48,708 bases of DNA from Caulobacter sp. (GTDB taxonomy: Bacteria > Pseudomonadota > Alphaproteobacteria > Caulobacterales > Caulobacteraceae): the NCBI GenBank assembly GCA_017744495.1, contig JAGIBE010000011.1, forward strand, positions 1-48,708. Direction: 5' to 3'. The notes beneath the pieces are model-generated. The model made no database searches. It saw only the letters and a list, made by a program, of their open reading frames with translations, and had not been told where the DNA came from. Below, piece by piece: positions 35,350-43,827 of the stretch (its first letter is position 1; each line of letters starts with the position of its first letter). Made by a program: the position numbers and the translations under genes.

Positions 35350-35774
35350 GCGGCGTGCTCCCGGCGATCGAGCAGTGCCACCAGCACGAAGCCGCCGATC
35401 AGCCCGATGTGCTCGAAGAAGGCGTTCGTGGCCATGAACCGGTCGTGGCCGGCCGCCATCGTCCAGAAGGCGTTGGCCTTGAGGGCCGCCAGCAGGGTGA
35501 AGACGCCCAGCATGCCCGCGCCCAGCCACAGCCAGCGACGGGTCAGGATCAGCAGGGGACCGACGATCTCGACGGCGATGGTCAGAACCGCCCAGAAGGC
35601 GGGCGGGGTCATGCCGAAATGAGCCTGTTCGGCGACGGCGCCGGGGAAGTCGCTGGCCTTGACGAGAGCGCCGAGCAGATAGGCGCCGACCAGGGCCAGG
35701 CGCGCGATCGTGGCCGTCGGCGGCCAGGCAAGGACGGCCTCGACGAAGCGCGGGGTTTCTCGCGAGCGGATCAT
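35346..35774 (-). CDS. DoxX-family membrane protein
   Basis: A 142-residue protein with four membrane segments typical of DoxX-like proteins: IARLALVGAYLLGALVKA, AFWAVLTIAVEIVGPLLIL, LGAGMLGVFTLLAAL and IGLIGGFVLVALL. DoxX relatives are tied to thiosulfate/quinone oxidation or to detoxification complexes with oxidoreductases. The ATG follows the TAA of the amidohydrolase gene after one base, so the two are tightly coupled. Confidence 0.85.
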   Translation of the reverse strand: MIRSRETPRFVEAVLAWPPTATIARLALVGAYLLGALVKASDFPGAVAEQAHFGMTPPAFWAVLTIAVEIVGPLLILTRRWLWLGAGMLGVFTLLAALKANAFWTMAAGHDRFMATNAFFEHIGLIGGFVLVALLDRREHAA

Positions 35775-35775
35775 G

Positions 35776-37737
35776 TTACACCGCCCAGCAGCCGCAGCCC
35801 ATCACGCCCCAGAACGAGCGCGCGTCGGCGGTCGGCGCTTCGGCGCCCAGGGCGGCGGCGTGGTTATGGCCGTGGACATTGCAGCTGCTGGCGCAGCCGC
35901 AGGCGCTGGCGAGCGCTCGGGCGTGACCGCGCGAGCGATCCTGGTAGCCGCCGAACGTCCGCACCGGCGACCAGTCGGGCATGGGCGGCGGCAGGACCGG
36001 GGCCAGCTTGGTGAAGTCGCCTTCGCCATGGACGACCTTGCCGCCCAGCAGGGTCAGCACCGACGACAGGTGCGGGATTTCGTCCTCTGGCACGGTCAGG
36101 AAGTCGTCGCTGAGCACCACCAGGTCCGCCAGCTGGCCGATGGCGATCTGGCCCTTCTTGCCTTCCTCGTTCGAGAACCAGGTGTTGGCGGTCGTCCAGA
36201 GGCGCAGGGCTTCCTCGCGATCGACACGGTTGGCCGGCGGATAGAGGCGCGTGCCGCCCACCGTCTTGCCGGTCACCAGCCAGTTCAGCGAGACCCAGGG
36301 ATTGTAGCTGGCGACGCGCGTGGCGTCGGTGCCGGCGCCGACCGGAACCCCGGCCTTCAGCATCTTGCCGATCGGCGGCGTGGCCTCGGCGGCCTTGGCC
36401 CCATAGCGCTCCATGAAGTACTCGCCCTGATAGGCCATGCGGTGCTGCACGGCGATGCCGCCGCCCAGGGCCGCGATGCGGTCGATGTTACGCTCGCTGA
36501 TGGTCTCCGCGTGGTCGAAGAACCAATGCAGGCCGTCGAACGGCATGTCCCGGTTGACCTTCTCGTAGACGTCCAGCGCCCGCGAGATGGTCTCGTCATA
36601 GGTGGCGTGCAGCCGCCAGGGCCAGCGGTTCTCGACCAGGTGACGGATCACCGGCTCGAGGTCGGTCTCCATGTTGGCCGGCATTTCGGGCCGCTCGACG
36701 CGGAAGTCCTCGAAGTCGGCGGCGCTGTAGACCAGCATCTCGCCGGCGCCGTTGTGGCGGTACTTGTCGTCGCCCTGGCCCGGCTTGACCTGCTTGGACC
36801 AGCTCTGGAAGTCCGACAGCTCGGCCTTAGGCTTCTGGGTGAACAGGTTGTAGCTTATGCGCAGGGTCAGCTGGTCGTCGGCATGAAGCTTCTCGATGAT
36901 CTCGTAGTCGTCGGGATAGTTCTGGAAGCCGCCGCCGGCGTCGATCACGCCGGTCACGCCCAGGCGGTTCATCTCGCGCATGAAGTGGCGGGTCGAGTTC
37001 AGCTGGTATTCGGGCGGCAGCTTGGGGCCCTTGGCCAGGGTGGCGTAGAGGATCGTCGCGTTCGGCTGGGCCAGCAGCAGGCCCGTGGGCTCGCCCGAGG
37101 CGTCGCGCTGGATCTCGCCGCCCGGCGGGTTGGGCGTGTCCTTGGTGTAGCCGACCGCGCGCAGAGCGGCGCGGTTGAGCAGGGCGCGGTCATAGAGGTG
37201 GAGGATGAACACCGGCGTCTCCGGCGCGGCGGCGTTGATCTCGTCCAGGGTCGGCAGGCGCTTCTCGATGAACTGGTGCTCGGTGAAGCCGCCCACGACG
37301 CGCACCCACTGGGGCGGCGGGGTGTTGGCGGCCTGCTTCTTCAGCATGGCCATGGCGTCGGCCAGGGTCGGCACGCCGTCCCAGCGCAGCTCCATGTTGT
37401 AGTTCAGCCCGCCGCGGATGATGTGCATGTGGCTATCGATCAGGCCCGGAATCACCCGGCGGCCCTTCAGGTCGATGATCGTCGGGTTCGGGCCGGCGGC
37501 CTTGCGGACCTCGCCCTCCTCGCCGACGGCGGCGAACTTGCCGTCGCGGACCAGGGCGGAGTCGGCGCGCGGATTGGCGCGGTCGAGGGTGGTGAACTTG
37601 CCGTTGACGAGCAGCAGGTCGGCTTGAGGGGACATGGGGCCGGGCCTCCGGGACTGGGCGAATGCGGAGCTGGAGAGGAAGGCCGCGCCGAGCGCGACGG
37701 CCTGTCGACGATCGAGAGCGGGGTGATCGGCGGTCAT
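35776..37737 (-). CDS. Amidohydrolase family 3 (YtcJ-like) enzyme with Tat signal and Cys/His tail
   Basis: A 653-residue metal-dependent hydrolase. The N-terminus DRRQAVALGAAFLSSSAFAQ looks like a twin-arginine signal, so export of the folded, metal-loaded enzyme is likely. The amidohydrolase core has the metal motif LIDSHMHIIRGG. Further ligand regions are HATYDETIS, HWFFDHAETIS and the GAGTDATRVASYNPW loop. The last 45 residues are unusual: CGC, C, H-G-H-N-H and a final GCGCW, which looks like an added metal site. ATG 37735-37737 overlaps the XapX stop. Its substrate is unknown; YtcJ relatives act on N-acyl or cyclic amides. Confidence 0.88.
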   Translation of the reverse strand: MTADHPALDRRQAVALGAAFLSSSAFAQSRRPGPMSPQADLLLVNGKFTTLDRANPRADSALVRDGKFAAVGEEGEVRKAAGPNPTIIDLKGRRVIPGLIDSHMHIIRGGLNYNMELRWDGVPTLADAMAMLKKQAANTPPPQWVRVVGGFTEHQFIEKRLPTLDEINAAAPETPVFILHLYDRALLNRAALRAVGYTKDTPNPPGGEIQRDASGEPTGLLLAQPNATILYATLAKGPKLPPEYQLNSTRHFMREMNRLGVTGVIDAGGGFQNYPDDYEIIEKLHADDQLTLRISYNLFTQKPKAELSDFQSWSKQVKPGQGDDKYRHNGAGEMLVYSAADFEDFRVERPEMPANMETDLEPVIRHLVENRWPWRLHATYDETISRALDVYEKVNRDMPFDGLHWFFDHAETISERNIDRIAALGGGIAVQHRMAYQGEYFMERYGAKAAEATPPIGKMLKAGVPVGAGTDATRVASYNPWVSLNWLVTGKTVGGTRLYPPANRVDREEALRLWTTANTWFSNEEGKKGQIAIGQLADLVVLSDDFLTVPEDEIPHLSSVLTLLGGKVVHGEGDFTKLAPVLPPPMPDWSPVRTFGGYQDRSRGHARALASACGCASSCNVHGHNHAAALGAEAPTADARSFWGVMGCGCWAV

Positions 37738-38003
37738 GCCTGATCCCTCTTCGGATCGGGCCCATCGCCGGCGACGGCCTGAGGCCCCAACACCTGACCG
37801 GCGCATTCTGGGGCCTTCAGATAGGCCACGACCGGAGCCTTGGTCAGCAGGCGCTTAGCGATCGGCACGGCCTGCTCGCCCAGCAACATGCCGAGCAGCC
37901 CGAGGAGGGCGATGGCCGGCGGTGCGGGCGAGCGGACCCCGAGCAGGGAATAGATCACCCCGACCAGGAGGCCGACGCCGATGGACAGCAGATACGGTTT
38001 CAT
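37734..38003 (-). CDS. XapX-domain small membrane protein
   Basis: An 89-residue protein with two membrane segments in the XapX (DUF1427) pattern: PYLLSIGVGLLVGVIYSLLGVRSPAPPAIALLGLLGMLLGEQ. The function of the family is unknown; it is often encoded beside hydrolases. ATG 38001-38003 is chosen because GGAG lies seven bases upstream; two GTG codons just before it are possible. The TGA overlaps the ATG of the amidohydrolase gene. Confidence 0.8.
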   Translation of the reverse strand: MKPYLLSIGVGLLVGVIYSLLGVRSPAPPAIALLGLLGMLLGEQAVPIAKRLLTKAPVVAYLKAPECAGQVLGPQAVAGDGPDPKRDQA

Positions 38004-38026
38004 CACCACACTCCGGGAAGAGGGGT

Positions 38027-38050
38027 GGGCGAGGCGCCGACGCCTCGCCC
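38027..38050 (-). terminator. Perfect 10-bp hairpin inside the seven-gene cluster
   Basis: GGGCGAGGCG pairs exactly with CGCCTCGCCC across a four-base loop (UCGG on the transcript). It lies between the isochorismatase stop and the XapX start. There is no T-run, so it may reduce rather than stop read-through or may stabilise an mRNA end. Confidence 0.45.
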
Positions 38051-38057
38051 GTGAGGG

Positions 38058-38714
38058 TCAGTGGCCTTCCGATGCGCCGAACATCGACTTTGCGTAGATG
38101 ATGCCCAGACCGTAGGCCCCGCCGTAGGTCTTGGCGATGCCGGTGGTCAGCTCGTAGGTCTCTCCGCGAGCCCAGTCGCGCTGCATTTCCAGCAGGTATT
38201 GCAAAGAGGTGATCGGTTGAGCGCCGGCCTGAACCATGCGGGTCACGGCGCGTTCGTGGGCTTCGTTAGAGACGTCGCCGCAGGCGTCGGTGATCACGAA
38301 CACCTCGAAGCCCTGCTCTAGGGCCGAGAGGGCCGGGCCGACGATGCAGACCGAGGTCCACAGGCCGGCCAGCACGATGCGCTTCTTGCCGATGGCGTTG
38401 ACCTCGTCGATCACCGCCTGGTCTTCCCAGCTGTTCATCGAGGTGCGGTCCAGCAGGGTCTTGCCGGGGAAGGGCGCGGTGACTTCCGGGAACATCGGGC
38501 CCGAGAAGCTCTTCTCGGCGACCGTGGTCAGGATGGTCGAGGCGCCGAAGCCGGCGGCGGCGCTGGCCACCAGAGCGGCGTTGGTGCGCAGCAGGCTGGC
38601 GTCGATCGACTTGGTGGCGAAGGCCATCTGCGACTGGAAGTCGATCATTATCAGGGTGTGGTCGGTGGGCGTCAGGAGGCGAGCGCCGGGCATGGCCTTG
38701 GCTTGTAGGGTCAT
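38058..38714 (-). CDS. Isochorismatase-like (YcaC-type) cysteine hydrolase
   Basis: A 218-residue alpha/beta hydrolase of the isochorismatase superfamily. The catalytic Asp is in HTLIMIDFQSQMAF, a Lys is expected in the VAEKSFSGP region, and the cysteine nucleophile is in LAGLWTSVCIVGPAL. The closest look is to YcaC-type hydrolases, whose substrate is unknown. ATG 38712-38714 is preferred because AAGGA lies in range; an ATG four codons upstream is directly against its site. It follows the haloperoxidase-like gene after a 137-bp gap that holds a long inverted repeat. Confidence 0.87.
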   Translation of the reverse strand: MTLQAKAMPGARLLTPTDHTLIMIDFQSQMAFATKSIDASLLRTNAALVASAAAGFGASTILTTVAEKSFSGPMFPEVTAPFPGKTLLDRTSMNSWEDQAVIDEVNAIGKKRIVLAGLWTSVCIVGPALSALEQGFEVFVITDACGDVSNEAHERAVTRMVQAGAQPITSLQYLLEMQRDWARGETYELTTGIAKTYGGAYGLGIIYAKSMFGASEGH

Positions 38715-38806
38715 GGCTTGGTCCATCCTTTGAAAGGTTCGGCGAGCCGTTTCCGGCCGCCCGTCTTGTCCGATGAAGGTGAGCTTGGCCTGCATCGGCT
38801 GCGTCA

Positions 38807-38842
38807 GAAATGGAAATGATGGAAACCCATCATTTCCATTTC
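38807..38842. repeat. 16-bp perfect inverted repeat between two cluster genes
   Basis: GAAATGGAAATGATGG and its exact complement (38827-38842) flank a four-base loop. It lies 10 bases beyond the haloperoxidase-like stop and about 93 bases before the isochorismatase start. It is AT-richer than the surroundings. It may be a terminator, an mRNA stability hairpin or a regulator-binding site. Confidence 0.55.
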
Positions 38843-38851
38843 GATGCTTAT

Positions 38852-39838
38852 CTAAGCCTTGAAGAACGCCAGCAGGTCGGCGTTGATCGTCTCGGCCTCG
38901 GTGGTGGCCATGCCGTGCGGGAAGCCCGGATAGGTGATCAGCTTGCCGTGCTTGAGCAGCTTGATCGCTTGGCGCGCCGAAGCGTCGATCGGCACGACCT
39001 GGTCGTCCTCGCCATGCAGCACCAGGACGGGCACGTCGATCTTCTTGAGGTCTTCGGTGAAGTCGGTTTCCGAGAAGGCCGCCACGCAGTCGTACAGCGG
39101 CTTGACGCCGGCCTGCATGCCCTGGCGCCACCAGTTGTCGATCACGCCTTCCGAGACCTTCGCGCCCGGACGGTTGAAGCCGTAGAACGGACCGGCGGCC
39201 ACGTCGCGGAAGAACTGGGCGCGGTTGAAGGCCGTGCCGTTCCGGAATCCGTCGAAGACCTCGCGCGGCAGGCCGATCGGATTGGCCGGCGTCTTCAGCA
39301 TGATCGGCGTCACCGCCCCGACCAGCACGGCCTTGGCCACCCGGCCGGGCTTGGCGCGGGCGACATAGTGGGCGACCTCGCCGCCGCCGGTCGAGTGGCC
39401 GACGTGGAAGGCGTTCTTCAGGTCCAGGTGGTCGGCCAGGGCGATGATGTCGGCCGCGTAGGTGTCCATCTCGTTGCCGGTGTCGGTCTGGTCCGAACGG
39501 CCATGACCGCGCCGGTCGTGAGCGACGACGCGATAGCTCTTCAGCAGGAAGAACATCATCTGATTGTCCCAGTCGTCGGCCGACAGCGGCCAGCCGTGGT
39601 GGAACACGATCGGCTGGGCGTCCTTGGGGCCCCAGTCCTTGTAGAAGATCCGGACGCCGTCCTTGGTGGTGACGAAACCGCTGCTCATGTCGTGAGATCC
39701 TTTGGCTTGGTTGGAAGACGCCGGCTTGGCCGACGCCAGGGAGAGGGACGGCAGGGCCGCCAGGGTCGCCGCGCCTACGCCCGCGGCGAGGACGTGGCGG
39801 CGCGAGGCGGCCGCGCCGTTGCAATTGTGATCGGTCAC
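38852..39838 (-). CDS. Tat-exported alpha/beta hydrolase, cofactor-free haloperoxidase-like
   Basis: A 328-residue protein. The N-terminal about 45 residues carry a twin-arginine signal ([26 protein letters not shown]). The rest is a non-heme chloroperoxidase/esterase fold of the usual 275 residues. The nucleophile serine is in GHSTGGGE, the [10 protein letters not shown] oxyanion loop is present, the Asp is in HGEDDQVVP, and the His is in [11 protein letters not shown]. Such enzymes hydrolyse esters and, with peracid, can halogenate. Family members are normally cytoplasmic, so the Tat signal is notable. It is the first gene of the cluster and is divergent from the histidine kinase gene. Confidence 0.87.
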   Translation of the reverse strand: MTDHNCNGAAASRRHVLAAGVGAATLAALPSLSLASAKPASSNQAKGSHDMSSGFVTTKDGVRIFYKDWGPKDAQPIVFHHGWPLSADDWDNQMMFFLLKSYRVVAHDRRGHGRSDQTDTGNEMDTYAADIIALADHLDLKNAFHVGHSTGGGEVAHYVARAKPGRVAKAVLVGAVTPIMLKTPANPIGLPREVFDGFRNGTAFNRAQFFRDVAAGPFYGFNRPGAKVSEGVIDNWWRQGMQAGVKPLYDCVAAFSETDFTEDLKKIDVPVLVLHGEDDQVVPIDASARQAIKLLKHGKLITYPGFPHGMATTEAETINADLLAFFKA

Positions 39839-40074
39839 CTTTGAAGCCCCGAAGTCGTTTGAGTTCTTGGATGAAAGCGCGACACTGCGTTCAGGGACGG
39901 ACGGCGCGCGGAGGCGTGGCGGGTCCTGTCGGCGTTCGTTCTTGATTAGCGCGAAGGCTCGCCCGCCGGCGAAGGCGCGTAAATCTCGGGCGGGTTGTTC
40001 GCCGCTGACACGGATGGGGTGGGCTTGGCCGGGCGGGGCGGATAAGGAGGGCGCTTCGTCACCGAAGGACCCTC
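39839..40074. other. Divergent promoter region of kinase and hydrolase cluster
   Basis: About 236 bp between the divergent haloperoxidase-like and kinase starts. It has no gene and no strong palindrome. It must hold the promoters of both units; I could not pick out boxes with confidence. AAGGA lies five bases before the kinase ATG. Confidence 0.4.
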
Positions 40075-43000
40075 ATGGCGGCAGGCCTAACCCGGATCGG
40101 ATGCGCGGCCGCCCTGGTCTTCATGGTCCTGGCCGCTCCCGCCCTAGCCTTGGATCCTCAGCGCGCCATCGGCCAGTACAAGCACACGCGCTGGACGGTC
40201 GAGGACGGGGCACCCTGCAGCATAGAGGTCATCGCCCAGACGCCGGACGGCTATCTTTGGCTGGGCACGCCGCTGGGCCTCTATCGCTTTGAGGGCGAGA
40301 CGTTCGAGCCCCTGCGTCCGCCGCGCCCGAGCTACAGCATGAGCGATCGGGTCGTCAGTTTGATGGTCAGCCGCACCGGCGCCCTGTGGGTGGGTTATGA
40401 GGCGGGCGGCATCGCGGTCTGGGAGCACGGGCGCTTCCGTCTGATCTTCGATCCGAAGATCTTCCGTTTCGTCGTGATCCGCCTGGCCGAGGGGCGGGAC
40501 GGGAGCATCTGGGCGGCGACCTCCAATCCGAAGGCGCGCCTGGTCCGGCTGACGGGCGGCCACTGGCGCTCGGTCGATGACGTCACCGGCCTGCCGGCGG
40601 AAGACCTTTCGGACCTGATGGTGGCCCGGGACGGGACCGTGTGGGCGACAGCCGGCGGCGCGGTCTCCCGCTTGGCGCCGGGCGGCAAGCGGTTCACGGT
40701 CGTCCGCTCGGGGCTGGGCGAAGGCGTCGGCTTGGCCCAGGACGGGCAGGGGCGGATCTGGGCGGCTGATTCCCGTGGCTCTCGGGTTATCGACGGCTCA
40801 CCCGCGCCGGGCGGCGAGTACGCCTTGCCCAGCACCAGCCGACAGACGCGGATCGTCATCGACCGTGATCAGAACCTCTGGGGCGCGCAGCACCCCGACG
40901 GGCTGTTTCGCATCCGGACGGACAAGCCCTTCCAGCCGGAGAGCTTCTCGGCCGGCCAGGGTTTGAGTTCGGCCATGGCCTATGCTGTCTTCGAGGACCG
41001 CGAGGGCAGCCTCTGGGTGGCGACGGTGCGGGGGCTGGATCGTTTCCGGCCGGCCAGCGTGGTTCCCGAACCGCTGGTCCCGACCAGCTCTCCATACGGC
41101 TATGTCGTGTTCGCCGACGCTCGGGGCGTGGTCTATGTCAGTGACTCCACCACCCTCTACCGCGCCTTGCCCGGCCAGTCGCTGAAGCCGCTGATCCGGA
41201 ACATCGGCCATGCCACTATGATGTGCGGCGCCGGCGGCGGCGGAATCTGGGTGGGGCTGGGCGATCGGGCCGTCCGGGTCGAGGGCGACAAGGTCACGCC
41301 TCTACCCAAGCCGCCGTTCGACAACACCTACATGACGGCCTGCGCCCGCGACGGCCGGGGCGACCTGTGGGCGGCGGGGTTCATGGCAGGTCTGCTTCGA
41401 TACGACGGCAAGGCCTGGAGCGCTTCGCTGCCCAAGCCGCTCGGCCTGGCGATCACCGCGCTGGAGGCCGACTGGCGCGGCCGGATCGTCGCCGACGGTG
41501 GGCGGGGCGCGGTGCTGGTGGACGGCAAGTCCGTCAGGACGATCGCGACGCCGCCCAGGCCTGAGCGCGGCGGCACGATGCCGATGGCCGACGGTCCGCT
41601 CGGCGTTCTGGCCGGCAGCGACCGTGGCCTGACCCGCTTCCAGGACGATCGGACCCAGTTCATCTCGCGCGACCGGTTCCCGTTCCTGGGCCTCAGCCAC
41701 GGCCTGGCCCAGACCGATCGCGAGACCTGGCTGCTCGGCGCCAGCGGCCTTGTCAGGATTCAGAACGCCGATTTGGAGCGCGCCTTCGAGGACCCCAAGG
41801 CGGGCCTGCCGGCCCGCATCTTCGACTTGAAGGACGGCCTGCCAGGGCCCGCGTCCTACAAGTACCGCGCGGACCTGGCGGTAGGCGGTGATGGCCGGGT
41901 CTGGATCGCCACCAGCGCCGGCGTCGCCTGGCTCGATCCCGCGCGGCTGCCCGTCAACACGGTCCCGCCGCCGGTCACGATCCGGAGCGTGGGCGTCGAT
42001 GGCAAGAAGACCTCTGGGCCGACATCCCTCGTCCTGCCTCGGGGCGCGAAGGCGCTCGAGGTCAGCTATGCCGCCCTGAGCCTGGCCATCCCCGAGCGGG
42101 TGCGCTTTCGCTATCGCCTGGAAGGCGTCGACGCCGACTGGGTCGAGGCCGGATCGCGACGGCAGGCCTTCTACACGAACCTCAAGCCGGGCAAATACGT
42201 GTTCCGGGTCCGGGCGGCCAACAACGACGGCGTCTGGAATGAGCAAGGCGCGAGCGTCGCCCTCGACCTGCCGCCGACCCTGCTCCAGAGCCGGCTTTTC
42301 CGGCTGTTGTGCGTCGCCGTCGCGGCCGGGCTGCTGGTCGCCGCCTATCGGTGGCGGATGCGAGCGCTGGGCGAGCGGCTGCAGGCGGGCCTGCGCGAAC
42401 GGATGGCCGAGCGCGAGCGCATCGCCCGCGAACTGCACGACACTCTGCTGCAAGGCGTGCAGGGGCTGATCCTGAAGTTTCAGTCGGCGACCCGCCAGGT
42501 TCCGCCGGAGTTGCCGGCCCGTGACCAATTGGAGCGGGCCTTGGACCGCGCCGAGGACGTCGTGGTCGAGGCCCGCGACCGCGTGCGTAGCCTGCGAGCC
42601 GGCGCGGCCGGCGACCTCGTGGCCACCTTGGCCGAGGTCGTTGAGACCATGCGTTCGGCCAGCGCGGCGGAAACCGTCGTCACCGTCCACGGACGTAAGG
42701 CTGATCTGCATCCCCTGGTCGCCGACGAGATCGAACGGGTCGTGGTCGAGGCGTTGTTCAACGCCCATCGCCACGCTCGCGCCACGCGGATCGACCTGCT
42801 GGTGGCGTTCGAACCCAAGCGGCTGCGGGTCACCATCCAGGACGACGGTGTTGGCGTCGATCCTGAGGTTCTGGAGGCCGGCGGGCGCGACGGTCATTTC
42901 GGTCTGGCCGGCATGCGCGAGCGGGCCCGCAAGATTCACGGCGTCCTGACAATCCGCAGCGAGCCGGGGCAGGGGACTGGGATCGAACTAGTCGCGCCGG

Positions 43001-43083
43001 GCGGCGTGGCCTATGCGACGCCTCGGGCGCGCTTTTGGAGGCGGTTTTGGGTGGACGCGCAGAAGCAGGAGGCGGGGGCGTGA
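40075..43083 (+). CDS. Propeller-domain sensor histidine kinase (NarL/DesK type)
   Basis: A 1002-residue membrane sensor kinase. A signal peptide (AAALVFMVLAAPALA) leads a large periplasmic region of two-component regulator propeller repeats (repeated DGYLWLGTPLGLYR and DGSIWAATS motifs, about 25-640). A Y_Y_Y domain follows (RFRYRLEGVDADWVEAGSRRQAFYTNLKPGKYVFRVRAANNDG). The single membrane helix is at about 741-758. The HisKA_3 dimerisation helix has phospho-histidine H788 (ARELHDTLLQGVQGL). The ATPase domain has DDGVGVDPE and HFGLAGMRERA. Its TGA overlaps the GTG of the response regulator gene. It lies divergent from the seven-gene cluster, which it may control. Confidence 0.9.
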   Translation: MAAGLTRIGCAAALVFMVLAAPALALDPQRAIGQYKHTRWTVEDGAPCSIEVIAQTPDGYLWLGTPLGLYRFEGETFEPLRPPRPSYSMSDRVVSLMVSRTGALWVGYEAGGIAVWEHGRFRLIFDPKIFRFVVIRLAEGRDGSIWAATSNPKARLVRLTGGHWRSVDDVTGLPAEDLSDLMVARDGTVWATAGGAVSRLAPGGKRFTVVRSGLGEGVGLAQDGQGRIWAADSRGSRVIDGSPAPGGEYALPSTSRQTRIVIDRDQNLWGAQHPDGLFRIRTDKPFQPESFSAGQGLSSAMAYAVFEDREGSLWVATVRGLDRFRPASVVPEPLVPTSSPYGYVVFADARGVVYVSDSTTLYRALPGQSLKPLIRNIGHATMMCGAGGGGIWVGLGDRAVRVEGDKVTPLPKPPFDNTYMTACARDGRGDLWAAGFMAGLLRYDGKAWSASLPKPLGLAITALEADWRGRIVADGGRGAVLVDGKSVRTIATPPRPERGGTMPMADGPLGVLAGSDRGLTRFQDDRTQFISRDRFPFLGLSHGLAQTDRETWLLGASGLVRIQNADLERAFEDPKAGLPARIFDLKDGLPGPASYKYRADLAVGGDGRVWIATSAGVAWLDPARLPVNTVPPPVTIRSVGVDGKKTSGPTSLVLPRGAKALEVSYAALSLAIPERVRFRYRLEGVDADWVEAGSRRQAFYTNLKPGKYVFRVRAANNDGVWNEQGASVALDLPPTLLQSRLFRLLCVAVAAGLLVAAYRWRMRALGERLQAGLRERMAERERIARELHDTLLQGVQGLILKFQSATRQVPPELPARDQLERALDRAEDVVVEARDRVRSLRAGAAGDLVATLAEVVETMRSASAAETVVTVHGRKADLHPLVADEIERVVVEALFNAHRHARATRIDLLVAFEPKRLRVTIQDDGVGVDPEVLEAGGRDGHFGLAGMRERARKIHGVLTIRSEPGQGTGIELVAPGGVAYATPRARFWRRFWVDAQKQEAGA

Positions 43084-43712
43084 GCACCGGCGGCGAAGTC
43101 ACCTCGGTCCTGATCGTCGATGACCATCCGCTGCTGCGCGAGGGCGTGGCCGCCGTGCTGGAGGCCGAAGCCGACATCGCGGTCGTCGGGGAGGCTCGCG
43201 ACGGCGCCGAGGCCGTGGCGCTGTTCGGCCGCCTGCGTCCCGACATCGTGCTGATGGACCTGCAGATGCCCGGCATGGACGGCGTCGACGCCATCGGAGC
43301 GATCAAGGCCCAGGACCCGGAGGCGCGGATCATCGTCCTGACCACCTATGCCGGCGACGTGCGCGCTCTGCGCGCGCTGAAAGCCGGCGCCAGCGGCTAC
43401 CTGCTGAAGAGCGGTCTGCGGCGCGAGTTGATCGACACCATCCGCACCGTCCGTGGGGGACAGCGCTACCTGCATCCGGACGTGGCCCACGACATCGCCG
43501 TCAACGCCATCGGCGAGCCGCTCAGCGAGCGCGAGATCGACGTGATCAAATGCGTCGCCACGGGCCAGGCCAACAAGCAGATCGCCCGCGTCCTGTCGCT
43601 GTCCGAGGACACGGTGAAGGGGCACTTGCGCAGCATCTTCGCCAAGCTCGACGTCACCGATCGCACCCAAGCCGTGACGGTGGCGCACCGCCGCGGAATC
43701 ATTGCGCTCTAG
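43080..43712 (+). CDS. LuxR/NarL-type response regulator
   Basis: A 210-residue DNA-binding regulator and the partner of the kinase upstream. The receiver domain (about 8-125) has phospho-acceptor D60 (IVLMDLQMPG), the VDDHP acidic pocket and the conserved Lys in YLLKSG. The LuxR-type helix-turn-helix is at about 145-205 (LSEREIDVIKCVATGQANKQIARVLSLSEDTVKGHLRSIFAKLDV). Start GTG 43080 overlaps the kinase stop (GTGA) with AGGAGG at about 43067-43072. The genes it controls are not proven; the divergent cluster is the natural candidate. Confidence 0.93.
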   Translation: MSTGGEVTSVLIVDDHPLLREGVAAVLEAEADIAVVGEARDGAEAVALFGRLRPDIVLMDLQMPGMDGVDAIGAIKAQDPEARIIVLTTYAGDVRALRALKAGASGYLLKSGLRRELIDTIRTVRGGQRYLHPDVAHDIAVNAIGEPLSEREIDVIKCVATGQANKQIARVLSLSEDTVKGHLRSIFAKLDVTDRTQAVTVAHRRGIIAL

Positions 43713-43827
43713 GTCGTTCCTCCAAAGCGACGCCTGGATATCGAGCGCCAGAAGTCCCTGCCAAAGGCATTGCTGGACGTCTCGACTTGCGCGCGAACCT
43801 CTTCCCGAGGCGAGAGCCCGGTCATGG
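43713..43827. other. Short convergent gap, nothing recognisable
   Basis: Between the response regulator stop and the convergent SDR stop. I saw only a weak CCTC/GAGG hairpin and no gene. Confidence 0.35.

Noticed and set aside
35710-37743. Open frame of about 677 codons opposite the amidohydrolase
   Set aside because: Antisense shadow; the amidohydrolase has clear catalytic motifs.
38715-39824. N-terminal extension of the isochorismatase-like protein
   Set aside because: The extension overlaps the haloperoxidase-like gene in another frame and has no protein features.
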